Positions 17,708-26,474 of a stretch of DNA of 41,792 bases are shown here, piece by piece. Each line of letters starts with the position of its first letter. The first letter of the stretch is position 1. The stretch comes from Propionibacteriaceae bacterium (lineage in GTDB: Bacteria > Actinomycetota > Actinomycetes > Propionibacteriales > Propionibacteriaceae). The position numbers and the translations under genes were made by a program. Location of the stretch: contig CAJPNZ010000016.1 of assembly GCA_905372155.1 (NCBI GenBank), positions 1 to 41,792 on the forward strand, written 5' to 3'. The notes beneath the pieces are model-generated. The model was given only the letters and a program-made list of their open reading frames with translations. It searched no databases and was not told the DNA's origin.

Positions 17708-18475
17708 TCAGACTCCTCGTACCTCGAAGCCGGCCCGGGCCAGCTCCTGCTTGACCCCAACAATAGTGAGCCTCCCGTAGTGGAAGACACTTGCCGCCAG
17801 CACCGCGTCCGCGCCGGCGCGGGCGGCCTCGACGAAGTGGGTCGCGGTTCCCGCCCCACCGGAGGCGATCAGCGGCACGTCCACGACCGCGCGGACCGCC
17901 CGGATCATCCCGATGTCGAAACCGTCGGTGGTGCCGTCGGCGTCCATGGAGTTGAGCAGCACCTCCCCGGCACCCCGATCCACTGCTTCCTTCACCCATT
18001 CGACGGCATCCCGGCCCGCCGGCCTGCGACCACCGTGCGTGGTGACCTCGAACCCGGAGGGCGCCCAGTCCGCGCGCCGGGCGTCCAGGGACAGCACCAG
18101 CACCTGGTTGCCGAAACGCGCCGCGATCTCGTCGATCACCCCCGGATCGGCGAGCGCCCCTGTGTTGATGCCCGCCTTGTCGGCCCCGCAGCGCAGCAGC
18201 GCATCCACGTCGGCCACCGACCGCACCCCACCTCCCACGGTGAGAGGGATGAACACGGTCTCCGCGCACCGGGTCACCATCTCCCGGGTGGTTTCCCGGC
18301 CCTGCGCGGACGCGGAGATGTCCAGGAAGGTCAACTCATCCGCCCCCTCCGCCCCGTAGCGGGCGGCCAGCTCCACCGGATCCCCGGCGTCCTTGAGATC
18401 ACGGAAATTGACCCCCTTGACCACCCGCCCGTCGTGAACGTCCAGGCAGGGGATCACGCGCAACGCGACTCCCAT
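17708..18475 (-). CDS. hisF: Imidazole glycerol phosphate synthase cyclase subunit
   Basis: A 255-residue (beta/alpha)8 barrel that uses ammonia from HisH to make imidazole glycerol phosphate and AICAR in histidine biosynthesis. The first strand is RVIPCLDVHDGRVVKGVNF with catalytic Asp12; the second catalytic residue is Asp131 in LSLDARR. GGGVR (81-85) and SGGAG are phosphate-binding loops. Its start overlaps the helY stop by one base (TGATG). No other his gene is adjacent; hisF alone next to helY is a detached member of the pathway. Confidence 0.97.
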   Translation of the reverse strand: MGVALRVIPCLDVHDGRVVKGVNFRDLKDAGDPVELAARYGAEGADELTFLDISASAQGRETTREMVTRCAETVFIPLTVGGGVRSVADVDALLRCGADKAGINTGALADPGVIDEIAARFGNQVLVLSLDARRADWAPSGFEVTTHGGRRPAGRDAVEWVKEAVDRGAGEVLLNSMDADGTTDGFDIGMIRAVRAVVDVPLIASGGAGTATHFVEAARAGADAVLAASVFHYGRLTIVGVKQELARAGFEVRGV

Positions 18476-21219
18476 CAGTCCTCCTCGATATCGGTCTCGA
18501 CGACCCCGCGGCGCATCGCGGCGATCGCCTCCCGGCAGGTGCGGCGCAGGTCCCCGGGACCGGCGGCCGTCGCGATCTGGCCGGCCAGGTCGACGACCTG
18601 CCGCACCCAGCGCACGAAATCACCGGCGGGCAGGCCGCTGATGCGCAGCACCTTCGCGAGTTCCTGGCCGCTGGCCCAGCGCCACGCCGCCTCCGCGAAA
18701 CCGATGTCGGGTTCGCGTCCCCGGTCGCGGCGGTGGTTGCGTTCCAGCGCCCCGACCTCACGCCACACCGTCCGCAGCGCGGACTGCGCCGCCTCGCTGG
18801 CGGCGTCCGGCATCCGCGGGTGCCGCTGGTCGCGGCCCGGGCGCGACTCGTAGAGCAGCGACGACAGCACGGCGGCCAGCTGTGGCCCGTCCAGGTCCGC
18901 GAACACGTCGCGGCGGATGCACTCGGCGGCGACGAGGTCCAGTTCGTTGTAGATGCGGCGCAGCATCCGCCCCGCGTCGCTCAGTTCGTCCCCGTGCAGG
19001 TAGCCGAGGTCGGAGAGCACCCCGCAGACCCGGTCGAACTGCACGGCCAGGGAGTTCGCGCGTCCCGTCAGCTCGGCCTCTCTACGTGTGGCCTCCCGTT
19101 CGAGGCGGATGGCGCGTGCGGCTGCGACGGCGTGCAGTTCACGTTCCTCGCAGCCGTGGCAGGGGTGCCGTTTCATTCTGCGCCTCAACTCCGCGATCCG
19201 CTTCGCCTGTTCCTCGTCGGTCGGGGTCGGCTCGAAGACCGGAGTTTCGGGGTCGACGGATTCCAGTTTTGCCGACAGCCCCGCCAGGAGCTCCCGGCGC
19301 GCCCTGCGGTCCTGCACGGAGAAACGCCGGGGCACCCTCACCCGGGCGACGGGGGCGGGAGCGCCGGGCAGGTCGTGGGGTCGCAGCCGCAGGACGGTGT
19401 GATCGGCTGCGATGGCCTGCACCCACGGCACGGCGTCGCGGCTCTGTTTCTGACCGATGGCCAGGGCCACGCACCAACCCTGCCTGGGCACCCAGATCAC
19501 GTCCCCGGGCATGAGTTTCGAGATGGCCTCGGCGATGTCGTCGGCGCGCCGGGCCCGGCGGGCGGCCGCAGAGGTGCCCTCAAGCTGGGAGATCTCCTCC
19601 CTCAGGGTCGCGTATTCCATGAAATCCCCCAGGTGGCACTCGGCCTCGGCGCGGCTGGCGGCGATTTCGCGGCGGCGGTCGCGGTCCGCGCGGCTGGCCT
19701 TGACCACGGTCTTGTCGATGGTGAACTGCGCGAACGACTGGTTCAGCACCTCCCGTGCCCGCTCCCGGCCCAGCGACGCGGTCAGGTTGACGGCCATGTT
19801 GTAGCTCGGCGCGAAGGAGGAACGCAGCGGATAGGTGCGCCTCGACGCCAGACCCGCGACGGTTCGCGGATCCATGCCGGGCTGCCACTGCACGACGGCG
19901 TGTCCCTCGATGTCGATGCCGCGCCTGCCTGCCCGCCCGGTGAGCTGGGTGTACTCCCCCGGGGTGATGTCCACCACGGCCTCGCCGTTGTACTTGACCA
20001 GTTTCTCCAGCACGACGGTCCGGGCGGGCATGTTGATGCCGAGCGCCAGGGTTTCGGTGGCGAAGACCAGTTTGCAGGCCCCGGTGGCGAATCCCTCCTC
20101 CACGATCGCCTTGAAAGCGGGCAGCTGCCCGGCGTGATGGGCGGCGATCCCCGCGCAGAGGGCGCCCCGGAAGTCCTCGTAGCCGAGCGCGTCCAGGTCG
20201 GTGACCGACAATCCACTGACGTGCCGGTCGGCGATCTCCCCCAGCAGGGCGGCCTCATCGCGGGTGGTCAGGTTCACCCCGGCGGTGAGCAGCTGCTCGA
20301 CGGCGGCATCGCACCCGGCGCGGCTGAAGATGAACCAGATCGCGGGCAGCAGCCGGGCCCTCTCCAGGACCCGCGCCACCTCGGCCCGCGAGGTGCGGCG
20401 CCCCGCGAACCGCGGATGGACGTCACCACCGAAGGAACCGGAACCCCGGGGTCTCTTCCCCCGGCCGGAACGCCCGCGGGGCCGCCGGGAGTCGTCGCGC
20501 ACCCGGGTGGCCTCGGCGCGGGAGACCTTCAGCAGCTCCCGGTTCACCTTCGCCGCCCGCTCGCCGGGCAGTTCCCTGGCGGTCGGGGCGACACCCTCGA
20601 ACAGGTCCACCAGTTTCGTTCCCACCAGCACCTGCTGGTAGAGGGGGACGGGACGTCTCTCGGAGACCACCACCTCGAAACTCCCCCGCACGGTGCGCAG
20701 CCAGTCGCCGAAGTCCTCCACGTTGCTGACGGTCGCCGACAGCGCCGTGATCTGCACCCGGGGAGCCAGCCCGAGGATGACCTCCTCCCACACGGCACCG
20801 CGGAACCGGTCGGCCAGGTAGTGCACCTCGTCCATGACGACGTGGCCCAGGTTGTTCAGCCCCGTCGAGGAGGCGTAGATCATGTTGCGCAGCACCTCGG
20901 TGGTCATCACCACCACCTGGGCGTCGCCGTTGACCGAGGAATCACCCGTCAGCAACCCCACCCGGTCCGCGCCGTGCCGCGCCACGAGGTCGTGGTACTT
21001 CTGGTTGCTCAGCGCCTTGATCGGGGTGGTGTAGAAGCATCGTGTGCCGGTCTCCAGGGCCAGCCACACGGCGAACTCGCCCACCACCGTCTTGCCGGCC
21101 CCGGTGGGTGCGGCGACCAGCACGCCCGATCCCGAGGCCAGGGTCTCGCAGCCGGCGATCTGGTAGTCGTCGAGCGGAAAGGAGTAGAGCGCGGCGAAGC
21201 GCTGCACCTGATCGGTCAC
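18475..21219 (-). CDS. helY: Ski2/Mtr4-like DEAD/DEAH-box helicase
   Basis: A 914-residue superfamily 2 RNA helicase of the HelY type conserved in actinobacteria beside tatC. Motif I is AAPTGAGKT, Ia TTPIKALSNQKY, motif II is DEVH in VVMDEVHYLAD, motif III LSATVSN, and motif VI QLTGRAGRRGID. An Arg-rich insert (GRSGRGKRPRGSG) lies between the two RecA-like folds, and the C-terminal third carries the Ski2-type arch and winged domains. I chose the GTG at 21219 (VTDQVQRFAAL) because an upstream extension to 21312 would run into the lipid kinase end and has no conserved sequence. The stop overlaps the hisF start by one base. Confidence 0.93.
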   Translation of the reverse strand: MTDQVQRFAALYSFPLDDYQIAGCETLASGSGVLVAAPTGAGKTVVGEFAVWLALETGTRCFYTTPIKALSNQKYHDLVARHGADRVGLLTGDSSVNGDAQVVVMTTEVLRNMIYASSTGLNNLGHVVMDEVHYLADRFRGAVWEEVILGLAPRVQITALSATVSNVEDFGDWLRTVRGSFEVVVSERRPVPLYQQVLVGTKLVDLFEGVAPTARELPGERAAKVNRELLKVSRAEATRVRDDSRRPRGRSGRGKRPRGSGSFGGDVHPRFAGRRTSRAEVARVLERARLLPAIWFIFSRAGCDAAVEQLLTAGVNLTTRDEAALLGEIADRHVSGLSVTDLDALGYEDFRGALCAGIAAHHAGQLPAFKAIVEEGFATGACKLVFATETLALGINMPARTVVLEKLVKYNGEAVVDITPGEYTQLTGRAGRRGIDIEGHAVVQWQPGMDPRTVAGLASRRTYPLRSSFAPSYNMAVNLTASLGRERAREVLNQSFAQFTIDKTVVKASRADRDRRREIAASRAEAECHLGDFMEYATLREEISQLEGTSAAARRARRADDIAEAISKLMPGDVIWVPRQGWCVALAIGQKQSRDAVPWVQAIAADHTVLRLRPHDLPGAPAPVARVRVPRRFSVQDRRARRELLAGLSAKLESVDPETPVFEPTPTDEEQAKRIAELRRRMKRHPCHGCEERELHAVAAARAIRLEREATRREAELTGRANSLAVQFDRVCGVLSDLGYLHGDELSDAGRMLRRIYNELDLVAAECIRRDVFADLDGPQLAAVLSSLLYESRPGRDQRHPRMPDAASEAAQSALRTVWREVGALERNHRRDRGREPDIGFAEAAWRWASGQELAKVLRISGLPAGDFVRWVRQVVDLAGQIATAAGPGDLRRTCREAIAAMRRGVVETDIEED

Positions 21220-21241
21220 CGCCCCAAGGTAGCAGGGCGCC

Positions 21242-22156
21242 TCAGGCGACGAAGACCTTGAGCACACCCGGCACGCACTCGACGCGCACGGGTACCTCGC
21301 CCAGCTCCTCACCGTCGCCCATCACGAACAATCCCTCCCCCGCCAGTTCGATGCTGCGCGCCCGGAACTGTTCCACACAGGGGTGTTTGACAAAGGCCCC
21401 GGAGTACATGGACGGCAGCAGCCTGAGCAGGGTGGTTCGCGAAACCGGGCCGACCACGGTGACGTCGAGGAAGCCATCAGCAGGATCGGCATCGGGGGCG
21501 ATGCGCATGCCGCCACCGAAGATTCCCGTGTTGGAGACAGCGACCAGCATCGCCTCCTGGCGGCGTCGCACCCCGTCGATGATCATGTCGTAGTGCAGCG
21601 GGGAGAAGGAGGCCAGCTCCCGCATGGCTATGTAGCCGTAGCTGAGAGCCCCCAGCCGGAGCCTGATGTGGTTGGTGGAGCGGTTCACCCGGGCGTCGTA
21701 GCCGGTGGAGACCACCGCTCCGACGTAACGCCGGGGAAAGGTGTCGTTGGAGATGTGGGCCAGGTCGACGGTGCGGATCCGGCCCGCGACGATCACCCCG
21801 ACGGCCTCATCCACTGTGCGGGGCACGCCGACGCCGCGCGCGAAGTCATTGCCGGTGCCGGCGGGGATCAGCCCGAGGGTCGCCTCGGTGCCCGCTGCGG
21901 CGTTGAGCCCGAGATGGGCCATGCCGTCGCCCCCCATCACCAGCAGCGCATCACCCGGTCGAGCCTCCAGGGCCGCGGCGCGGGTCAGCTTCTCGGCCTC
22001 GGTCCACGAACTGGAGGAAATGATGTGCAGTTCCGCGGTGGGAACCTGCTCACGGAGCCTGCGCGCCACCTTCGGAAGAATGCGACCCGCGCGCCCCCCG
22101 CCCGAGCGCTCGTTGACAACCAAGGTCAGCAGGCGGGGCTTCGCCAGCTGATTCAC
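21242..22156 (-). CDS. Diacylglycerol/lipid kinase (YegS-like)
   Basis: A 304-residue DAGK-catalytic protein. VNERSGGGRAG near the start is the nucleotide-binding loop, MGGDGMAHLGLNA carries the GGDG motif, and PAGTGNDFARG is the characteristic second motif. Such enzymes phosphorylate diacylglycerol or related lipids at the inner membrane face. The start overlaps the tatC stop by four bases; helY follows after 22 bases. The precise substrate cannot be assigned. Confidence 0.93.
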   Translation of the reverse strand: MNQLAKPRLLTLVVNERSGGGRAGRILPKVARRLREQVPTAELHIISSSSWTEAEKLTRAAALEARPGDALLVMGGDGMAHLGLNAAAGTEATLGLIPAGTGNDFARGVGVPRTVDEAVGVIVAGRIRTVDLAHISNDTFPRRYVGAVVSTGYDARVNRSTNHIRLRLGALSYGYIAMRELASFSPLHYDMIIDGVRRRQEAMLVAVSNTGIFGGGMRIAPDADPADGFLDVTVVGPVSRTTLLRLLPSMYSGAFVKHPCVEQFRARSIELAGEGLFVMGDGEELGEVPVRVECVPGVLKVFVA

Positions 22157-23028
22157 TTGCCGTCATCCACGTCTATGTTGAACTCTTCCTCCTCCGCAGC
22201 GACGACCCCCTTGCGCTTGTCGAGGCCACGGCAGATCAGTTCTGAGAGGTAGAACAACAGGGTCATGGGGATGGCCATGCAGAGCATGGTGAACGGATCG
22301 GTGGATGGTGTGGCGATCGCGGCCAGCACGAAGGACCCGAAGAACACGCCCTTGCGCCACTTCTTGAGTTGGTGTCCGCGCACCACGTTGAACAGGTTGA
22401 GGGCCACCACGATCACGGGCAGCAGGAAAGACGCCCCGAAGATGAGGATGATCTTCAGCTCCAGGGTCACGAACTCCGCCATGTCCTGGTAGTTCATGAT
22501 CCCCAGGTCCTGCGGCGTGAAGCTCAGCATGACCGCGATGCCCTTGGGCCACACCCAGTAGCCCATGGCACAGCCCGCCAGGAACAGCGGGATTCCCGCT
22601 GCCATGAAGTACAGCACGTACTTCTTCTCCTTGGCGAGCAGGCCGGGGGCGACGAAAGCCCAGATCTGATAGAGCCACACGGGGATGGTGATGATCAGCC
22701 CGCAGACGATCAGGATCACCACGCCGAGGGTGAAAGGTCCGGTCACGCCGGTGTTGGCGAGCTGGAGGTTGGCCTCGGGATTGGCTGCCTTCACGTCCGT
22801 CCTGGCGACGTTGTAGGGCTCCATGATGAACAGCACCAGCGGCTGGTAGAAGAAGGCACAACCGACGGCAGCCAGGACCAGCGCCAGTACCGAGACCGTG
22901 ATGCGGTACCGGATCTCCCGGAGGTGATCCCCCAACGACATGCTGCCGTCCGGGGACTCCTTCTTGGGTGGGCGAAACCAGCTGGACCGACGCGGTCTCG
23001 CCTCAGCACTGCTGGCGTCGGGACTCAA
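22153..23028 (-). CDS. tatC: Twin-arginine translocase subunit TatC
   Basis: A 291-residue polytopic membrane protein with six predicted membrane segments, the receptor for twin-arginine signal peptides. Before the first segment is SLGDHLREIRYRITVS, matching the conserved H-L-x-E-L/I-R motif, with another key glutamate in FVTLELKIILIFG. The C-terminal tail is acidic and cytoplasmic (EEEEFNIDVDD). It follows tatA by five bases. A tatB gene is not adjacent, usual in this gene block. Confidence 0.97.
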   Translation of the reverse strand: MSPDASSAEARPRRSSWFRPPKKESPDGSMSLGDHLREIRYRITVSVLALVLAAVGCAFFYQPLVLFIMEPYNVARTDVKAANPEANLQLANTGVTGPFTLGVVILIVCGLIITIPVWLYQIWAFVAPGLLAKEKKYVLYFMAAGIPLFLAGCAMGYWVWPKGIAVMLSFTPQDLGIMNYQDMAEFVTLELKIILIFGASFLLPVIVVALNLFNVVRGHQLKKWRKGVFFGSFVLAAIATPSTDPFTMLCMAIPMTLLFYLSELICRGLDKRKGVVAAEEEEFNIDVDDGK

Positions 23029-23033
23029 TGTGA

Positions 23034-23357
23034 TCAGTTCCCGGTCTCGGCTTCACGGGCGTTGAGCGCCGCCTCCCGGGCCTTCAACTCGGCTTCCTTG
23101 AGGGCCTGCTCGCGGGCCTCCAGCTCGCGCTGGCGGCGTTCGAGTTCAGCGGCCTTGTCATCGACGATCTCCGCCTCCACCACCTCGGGTTCGGAGCTCT
23201 TGTCCTGGTCCTTGGAGTCGGCGGACTTGACCTCCTCCTTGAACTCCCGGATGGAGCGCCCGACTCCCTTACCGAGTCCTGCCAGGCGTGAACCGCCGAA
23301 CAGTAGCAGGGCAATACCCAGGATGATCAACAGTTCCATGGGCCCGATGCTTGCCAT
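23034..23357 (-). CDS. tatA: Twin-arginine translocase subunit TatA
   Basis: A 107-residue protein with one membrane helix (MELLIILGIALLLFGGSRL), a glycine hinge, then the amphipathic helix AGLGKGVGRSIREFKEEVK and a long charged coiled tail (residues 55-105, Glu/Ala/Arg-rich). It oligomerises to form the Tat pathway channel. The tail is longer and more alpha-helical than in many TatA proteins. The ATG has GAGGTAA eight bases upstream. Confidence 0.95.
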   Translation of the reverse strand: MASIGPMELLIILGIALLLFGGSRLAGLGKGVGRSIREFKEEVKSADSKDQDKSSEPEVVEAEIVDDKAAELERRQRELEAREQALKEAELKAREAALNAREAETGN

Positions 23358-23399
23358 AGTGCAGTTACCTCGTTCCGGATTCGTTCGTTTCTGTGAAGC

Positions 23400-23585
23400 T
23401 TACTCGTGATGCCTGTGGGGCAGCTGAACACCTGCTGTGAGCTCCTTCAGCTCATCGCGACGTTCCTCCAGCATGCGCATCTCCACCAGAACGTCGTCAA
23501 TTTTGTTCCGTGTCCCGATGGCCATCACCACCAGGACCACCACTCCGGCTGCCGCCAAGCAGCCGAGAACGATTGCCCAGATCAC
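23400..23585 (-). CDS. Small single-pass membrane protein
   Basis: This 61-residue frame begins with a hydrophobic helix (IWAIVLGCLAAAGVVVLVVMAIG) followed by a charged helix (IDDVLVEMRMLEERRDELKEL) and a His-rich end. It lies between pafC and tatA in the same direction with short gaps. I do not recognise a family. The GTG start at 23585 is tentative; no strong ribosome site is evident. Confidence 0.6.
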   Translation of the reverse strand: MIWAIVLGCLAAAGVVVLVVMAIGTRNKIDDVLVEMRMLEERRDELKELTAGVQLPHRHHE

Positions 23586-23622
23586 ACCACGAGATCGTAC
23601 CCGACGCCGCGTCCAGGTTCAG

Positions 23623-24552
23623 TCAGCCTTTCGAAGATTCATATGCGCGCAAGGCCTCCCGGGCTCGTGCCGCGGCCTCCGTCACGGCCTCACCGTCGCT
23701 GACGATCACGACGTCCTCCCCGAGCCGCAGCAGCAACGAGACCAGCCAATCGCGGCTGCCAACGGGAAGCACCACCTTCAGACCGGTCACGTCCGACTCA
23801 ACCGAATGGGTCGGGTAGTACTCGGGCACCCAGGCGGCACCGGGCCGGAGGGAAAGCTCCACCCTGCGTTCGGAATCTGCGAACCAAGACCCCGTGGCCT
23901 CCTCCAGGCCCTCCCGCTGCGGGGATGTCTCGTCAAGCATCACGACGGCACGGATCCGGTCCATGCGGAAACTGCGCCAGGCGTCCCGAAGCCGGGACCA
24001 CGCGTCGAGATAGGTGGTGCCGTCCACCACCCTCAGGCGGGCGGGTTCCACCTCCACGACGGCCCGTCCCCCGGTTCCCTCGTGCTCGATCCGCACCACC
24101 CGGCGCTCCTCGCAGGCCCGGGCCAGGACGCGGCGGATCTCCTCGTCCCCCGCGGTCAGGGTGACCTCGATCCCGGTTCCTGCCTGTCCGCATGCTTCGC
24201 TGAGTTTTACCCTGGCGCTGGCGGCCGCATCGGATCCGAGCTCGACGAGAGCCCCCAGGGCCACCATGAGGCTCGCCGCTTGGACAGCGGTCAGCGTCAT
24301 GGGGCGGGCAAGTACGTCGGAGTTGTACAGGTAGATCTCCCCGTCGGCCCGGACCCCCTCGATGTCGACGTCGAAAAGATCGTCGGTCAACCCTCCGGGC
24401 ATCCCACAGAACTGGATCACCTCCAGGTCCCGCAGAATCACTGCCGGAGTTGTCTGGAAGTCGCGGGCGGCCTCGGTCACCGTCACTCCCGGGTGCTGGG
24501 TGAGATAGGGCACCAACTGGATGAGACGCCTCACCTGATCCGTCGATCTCAT
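23623..24552 (-). CDS. pafC: WYL-domain DNA-damage regulator PafC
   Basis: A 309-residue transcription factor that acts with PafB to activate LexA-independent DNA-repair genes in mycobacteria. It has an N-terminal helix-turn-helix (about 1-60, TVTEAARDFQTTPAVILRDLEVI), a WYL domain (about 140-215) and a C-terminal WCX-type segment. Its start overlaps the pafB stop by one base (TGATG), so they are translated together. Identity is supported by order pafB-pafC-tatA-tatC-helY, as in mycobacteria. Confidence 0.92.
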   Translation of the reverse strand: MRSTDQVRRLIQLVPYLTQHPGVTVTEAARDFQTTPAVILRDLEVIQFCGMPGGLTDDLFDVDIEGVRADGEIYLYNSDVLARPMTLTAVQAASLMVALGALVELGSDAAASARVKLSEACGQAGTGIEVTLTAGDEEIRRVLARACEERRVVRIEHEGTGGRAVVEVEPARLRVVDGTTYLDAWSRLRDAWRSFRMDRIRAVVMLDETSPQREGLEEATGSWFADSERRVELSLRPGAAWVPEYYPTHSVESDVTGLKVVLPVGSRDWLVSLLLRLGEDVVIVSDGEAVTEAAARAREALRAYESSKG

Positions 24553-25478
24553 CAGGCAGACCTCCCCGCAACCGCCCGGAGCCGAGCCACCACGTCGTCC
24601 ACCAGCTCCTCCGGCGCCAAGGCGATGGCATCCGCGCCCAGAGCACAGATCTCGCCGACGAGCACTGGCGTCAGCGGCAGTTCGTGGACCTCGAATCCCT
24701 CCGGGTCACCATCCAGCGGCGTGGTCGGTCGGCCGTTGCGGACCAGGTCGTGCCCATGCCCGGGGCGCAGAGCCACCCGGGCGATCGGATTCTGTTCCGA
24801 CGGTGTGAACTCGACGACCACGTCCTCCGGCGGTTCGTAGGAAGCGCTCTCCCCCACCGCCCGCGGCGGTGCCGTGAGCCGTGACAGTTTGAAGTGGCGT
24901 CTCTCCGCGCGGTCGAGGTCGAACCCGATCACGTACCAGTGTCCGCGGCGCTGCACGATCCGCCACGGCTGAAGCCTTCGAGGTTCGTCGCGGTACCCGA
25001 AACGCACCTCGCGACGATCCCGCAGCGCCTCCCACCACACGTCGAGCCCATCGACCGATGTGAGCTGCGGTTGCAGGGTCAACAGCCTGGCGGCGTCCGG
25101 ATCGGCCCCGGCAGCCCGCAACGTTGCGAGCGCCACGCGGGTGTCCTCCGCGGCGACGCTGTCCTGCCACACGCGAGCGGCGGCCCCCAGGGCGGCCAGC
25201 TCGTCCGCGGTGAAGGAGATGGGCGGCAGCTCGAATGCGGAACGATCCACCCGGTAGCCGGGGTCACCCCCATCGGGACCGTGACTTCCTGTTTCCACCG
25301 GGACCCCGATGTTTCGCAGCTCGGCCTTGTCCCGTTCAAAGGTGCGGTCGAAGTTCCGGTCGTCCAATCCGCGATACCCCTCGATGACCTGCCGGATTCG
25401 GTCCCGACCCACCCAGTCCCGCGTGCTGAGCAGCATGATCAGCAGGTTCAGCAGCCGCTCCGATTTGCTTGCCGACAT
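24552..25478 (-). CDS. pafB: WYL-domain DNA-damage regulator PafB
   Basis: The 308-residue partner of PafC. Residues 1-70 form a winged helix (RLLNLLIMLLSTRDWVGRD, then FDRTFERDKAELRNIGVPVE). A WYL domain near 150-220 contains the regulator hallmark WRIVQRRGHWYVIGFD, and a WCX region follows. The ATG at 25478 was chosen for the GGGAG upstream and because the longer open frame would run through the divergent gluQ gene. Its other neighbour is gluQ, 66 bases away and divergent; the pup ligase gene pafA that precedes pafBC in many actinobacteria is absent here. Confidence 0.92.
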   Translation of the reverse strand: MSASKSERLLNLLIMLLSTRDWVGRDRIRQVIEGYRGLDDRNFDRTFERDKAELRNIGVPVETGSHGPDGGDPGYRVDRSAFELPPISFTADELAALGAAARVWQDSVAAEDTRVALATLRAAGADPDAARLLTLQPQLTSVDGLDVWWEALRDRREVRFGYRDEPRRLQPWRIVQRRGHWYVIGFDLDRAERRHFKLSRLTAPPRAVGESASYEPPEDVVVEFTPSEQNPIARVALRPGHGHDLVRNGRPTTPLDGDPEGFEVHELPLTPVLVGEICALGADAIALAPEELVDDVVARLRAVAGRSA

Positions 25479-25544
25479 CTCATCTCCCTGGTGACCTGGT
25501 GGGTTAGAGGGTACCGGGGAGTTCGCCCCGCAACAATGGGGGGT

Positions 25545-26474
25545 ATGCCGATCGTCGACCGTTACGCCCCCTCCCCGACCTCCGATCTGCACCTCGGGAA
25601 CCTGCGCACCGCACTCGCCGGATGGCTTCTGACCCGACGAGAAGAAGGGCAGTGGCTGCTGCGCATCGAAGACCTCGACGCGGCCCGGGTGAGGGCGGCC
25701 GGTGGGGCCGCCGCCCGACAGCTGGCCGACCTCCGGAGGCTGGGAATGATCTGGGACGGCGAGGTGGTGACCCAGTCCGAACGGTTGGACGCCTATCGCG
25801 ACGCCCTTGCCCGGCTGCGGAACCGCACCTACGAGTGTTTCTGCACGCGCAGGGAGATCGAGCAGGCCGCGTCCGCTCCGCACGGCGACGGTCATCGCCC
25901 GTATCCGGGAACCTGCGCGCAACTTTCCACGGTGGAACGGACGCGACGTAGGGAGCAGCGTCCGGCCGCGATCCGCATCCGCGCCGAAGGCGCCCGGTTC
26001 ACCGTGGCCGATCGATTCGCGGGGGATGTGACCGGCGTCGTCGATGATTTCGTGCTGGTCCGGGGGGACGGGGTTCCCGCGTACAACTTCGCGGCCGTGG
26101 TCGACGACCTGTACCAGGGGGTGACCCGGATAACCCGGGGCGCCGATCTCCTCGGTTCGGCCCCCCGCCAGGCCTGGCTCGCGACCCTGCTGGGTGGCCG
26201 GCCGCCAAGCTATGCACACATCGGTCTGGTCACCAATCCCGCCGGGAGGCGCCTGGCGAAACGCGACGGGGCGGTCGCCCTGGCCGACCTGCTGGCTCTG
26301 GGATGGCGGATCCCCGAGGTTGTGGCCGAGTTGACGGACTCGCTCGGGCTCGGACGCCACGAGACGCCGGAAGGGGCCCTGGCCGTGATGCCGGAGCCCC
26401 TTCCCGATGCCTTCTGCGCCCCCGTCACCTGGGCGGGGAACGGCTTCGCCAGCTCTACTACGACGCTGCCTTGA
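25545..26474 (+). CDS. gluQ: Glutamyl-Q tRNA(Asp) synthetase
   Basis: A 309-residue truncated relative of glutamyl-tRNA synthetase that attaches glutamate to the queuosine base of tRNA(Asp). RYAPSPTSDLHLGNLRTAL carries the HIGH-type motif (HLGN) and RRLAKRDGA the KMSKS-type motif. ECFCTRREI and YPGTCAQL supply zinc-binding cysteines. No anticodon-binding domain is present, as expected. An in-frame ATG at 25536 adds three residues and is an alternative start; neither has a well-spaced ribosome site. The last 17 bases overlap the convergent FKBP gene. Confidence 0.93.
   Translation: MPIVDRYAPSPTSDLHLGNLRTALAGWLLTRREEGQWLLRIEDLDAARVRAAGGAAARQLADLRRLGMIWDGEVVTQSERLDAYRDALARLRNRTYECFCTRREIEQAASAPHGDGHRPYPGTCAQLSTVERTRRREQRPAAIRIRAEGARFTVADRFAGDVTGVVDDFVLVRGDGVPAYNFAAVVDDLYQGVTRITRGADLLGSAPRQAWLATLLGGRPPSYAHIGLVTNPAGRRLAKRDGAVALADLLALGWRIPEVVAELTDSLGLGRHETPEGALAVMPEPLPDAFCAPVTWAGNGFASSTTTLP

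Noticed and set aside
18733..21261. An 842-residue open frame antisense to helY
   Set aside because: Shadow frame with the same biased composition; helY on the other strand carries all helicase motifs.
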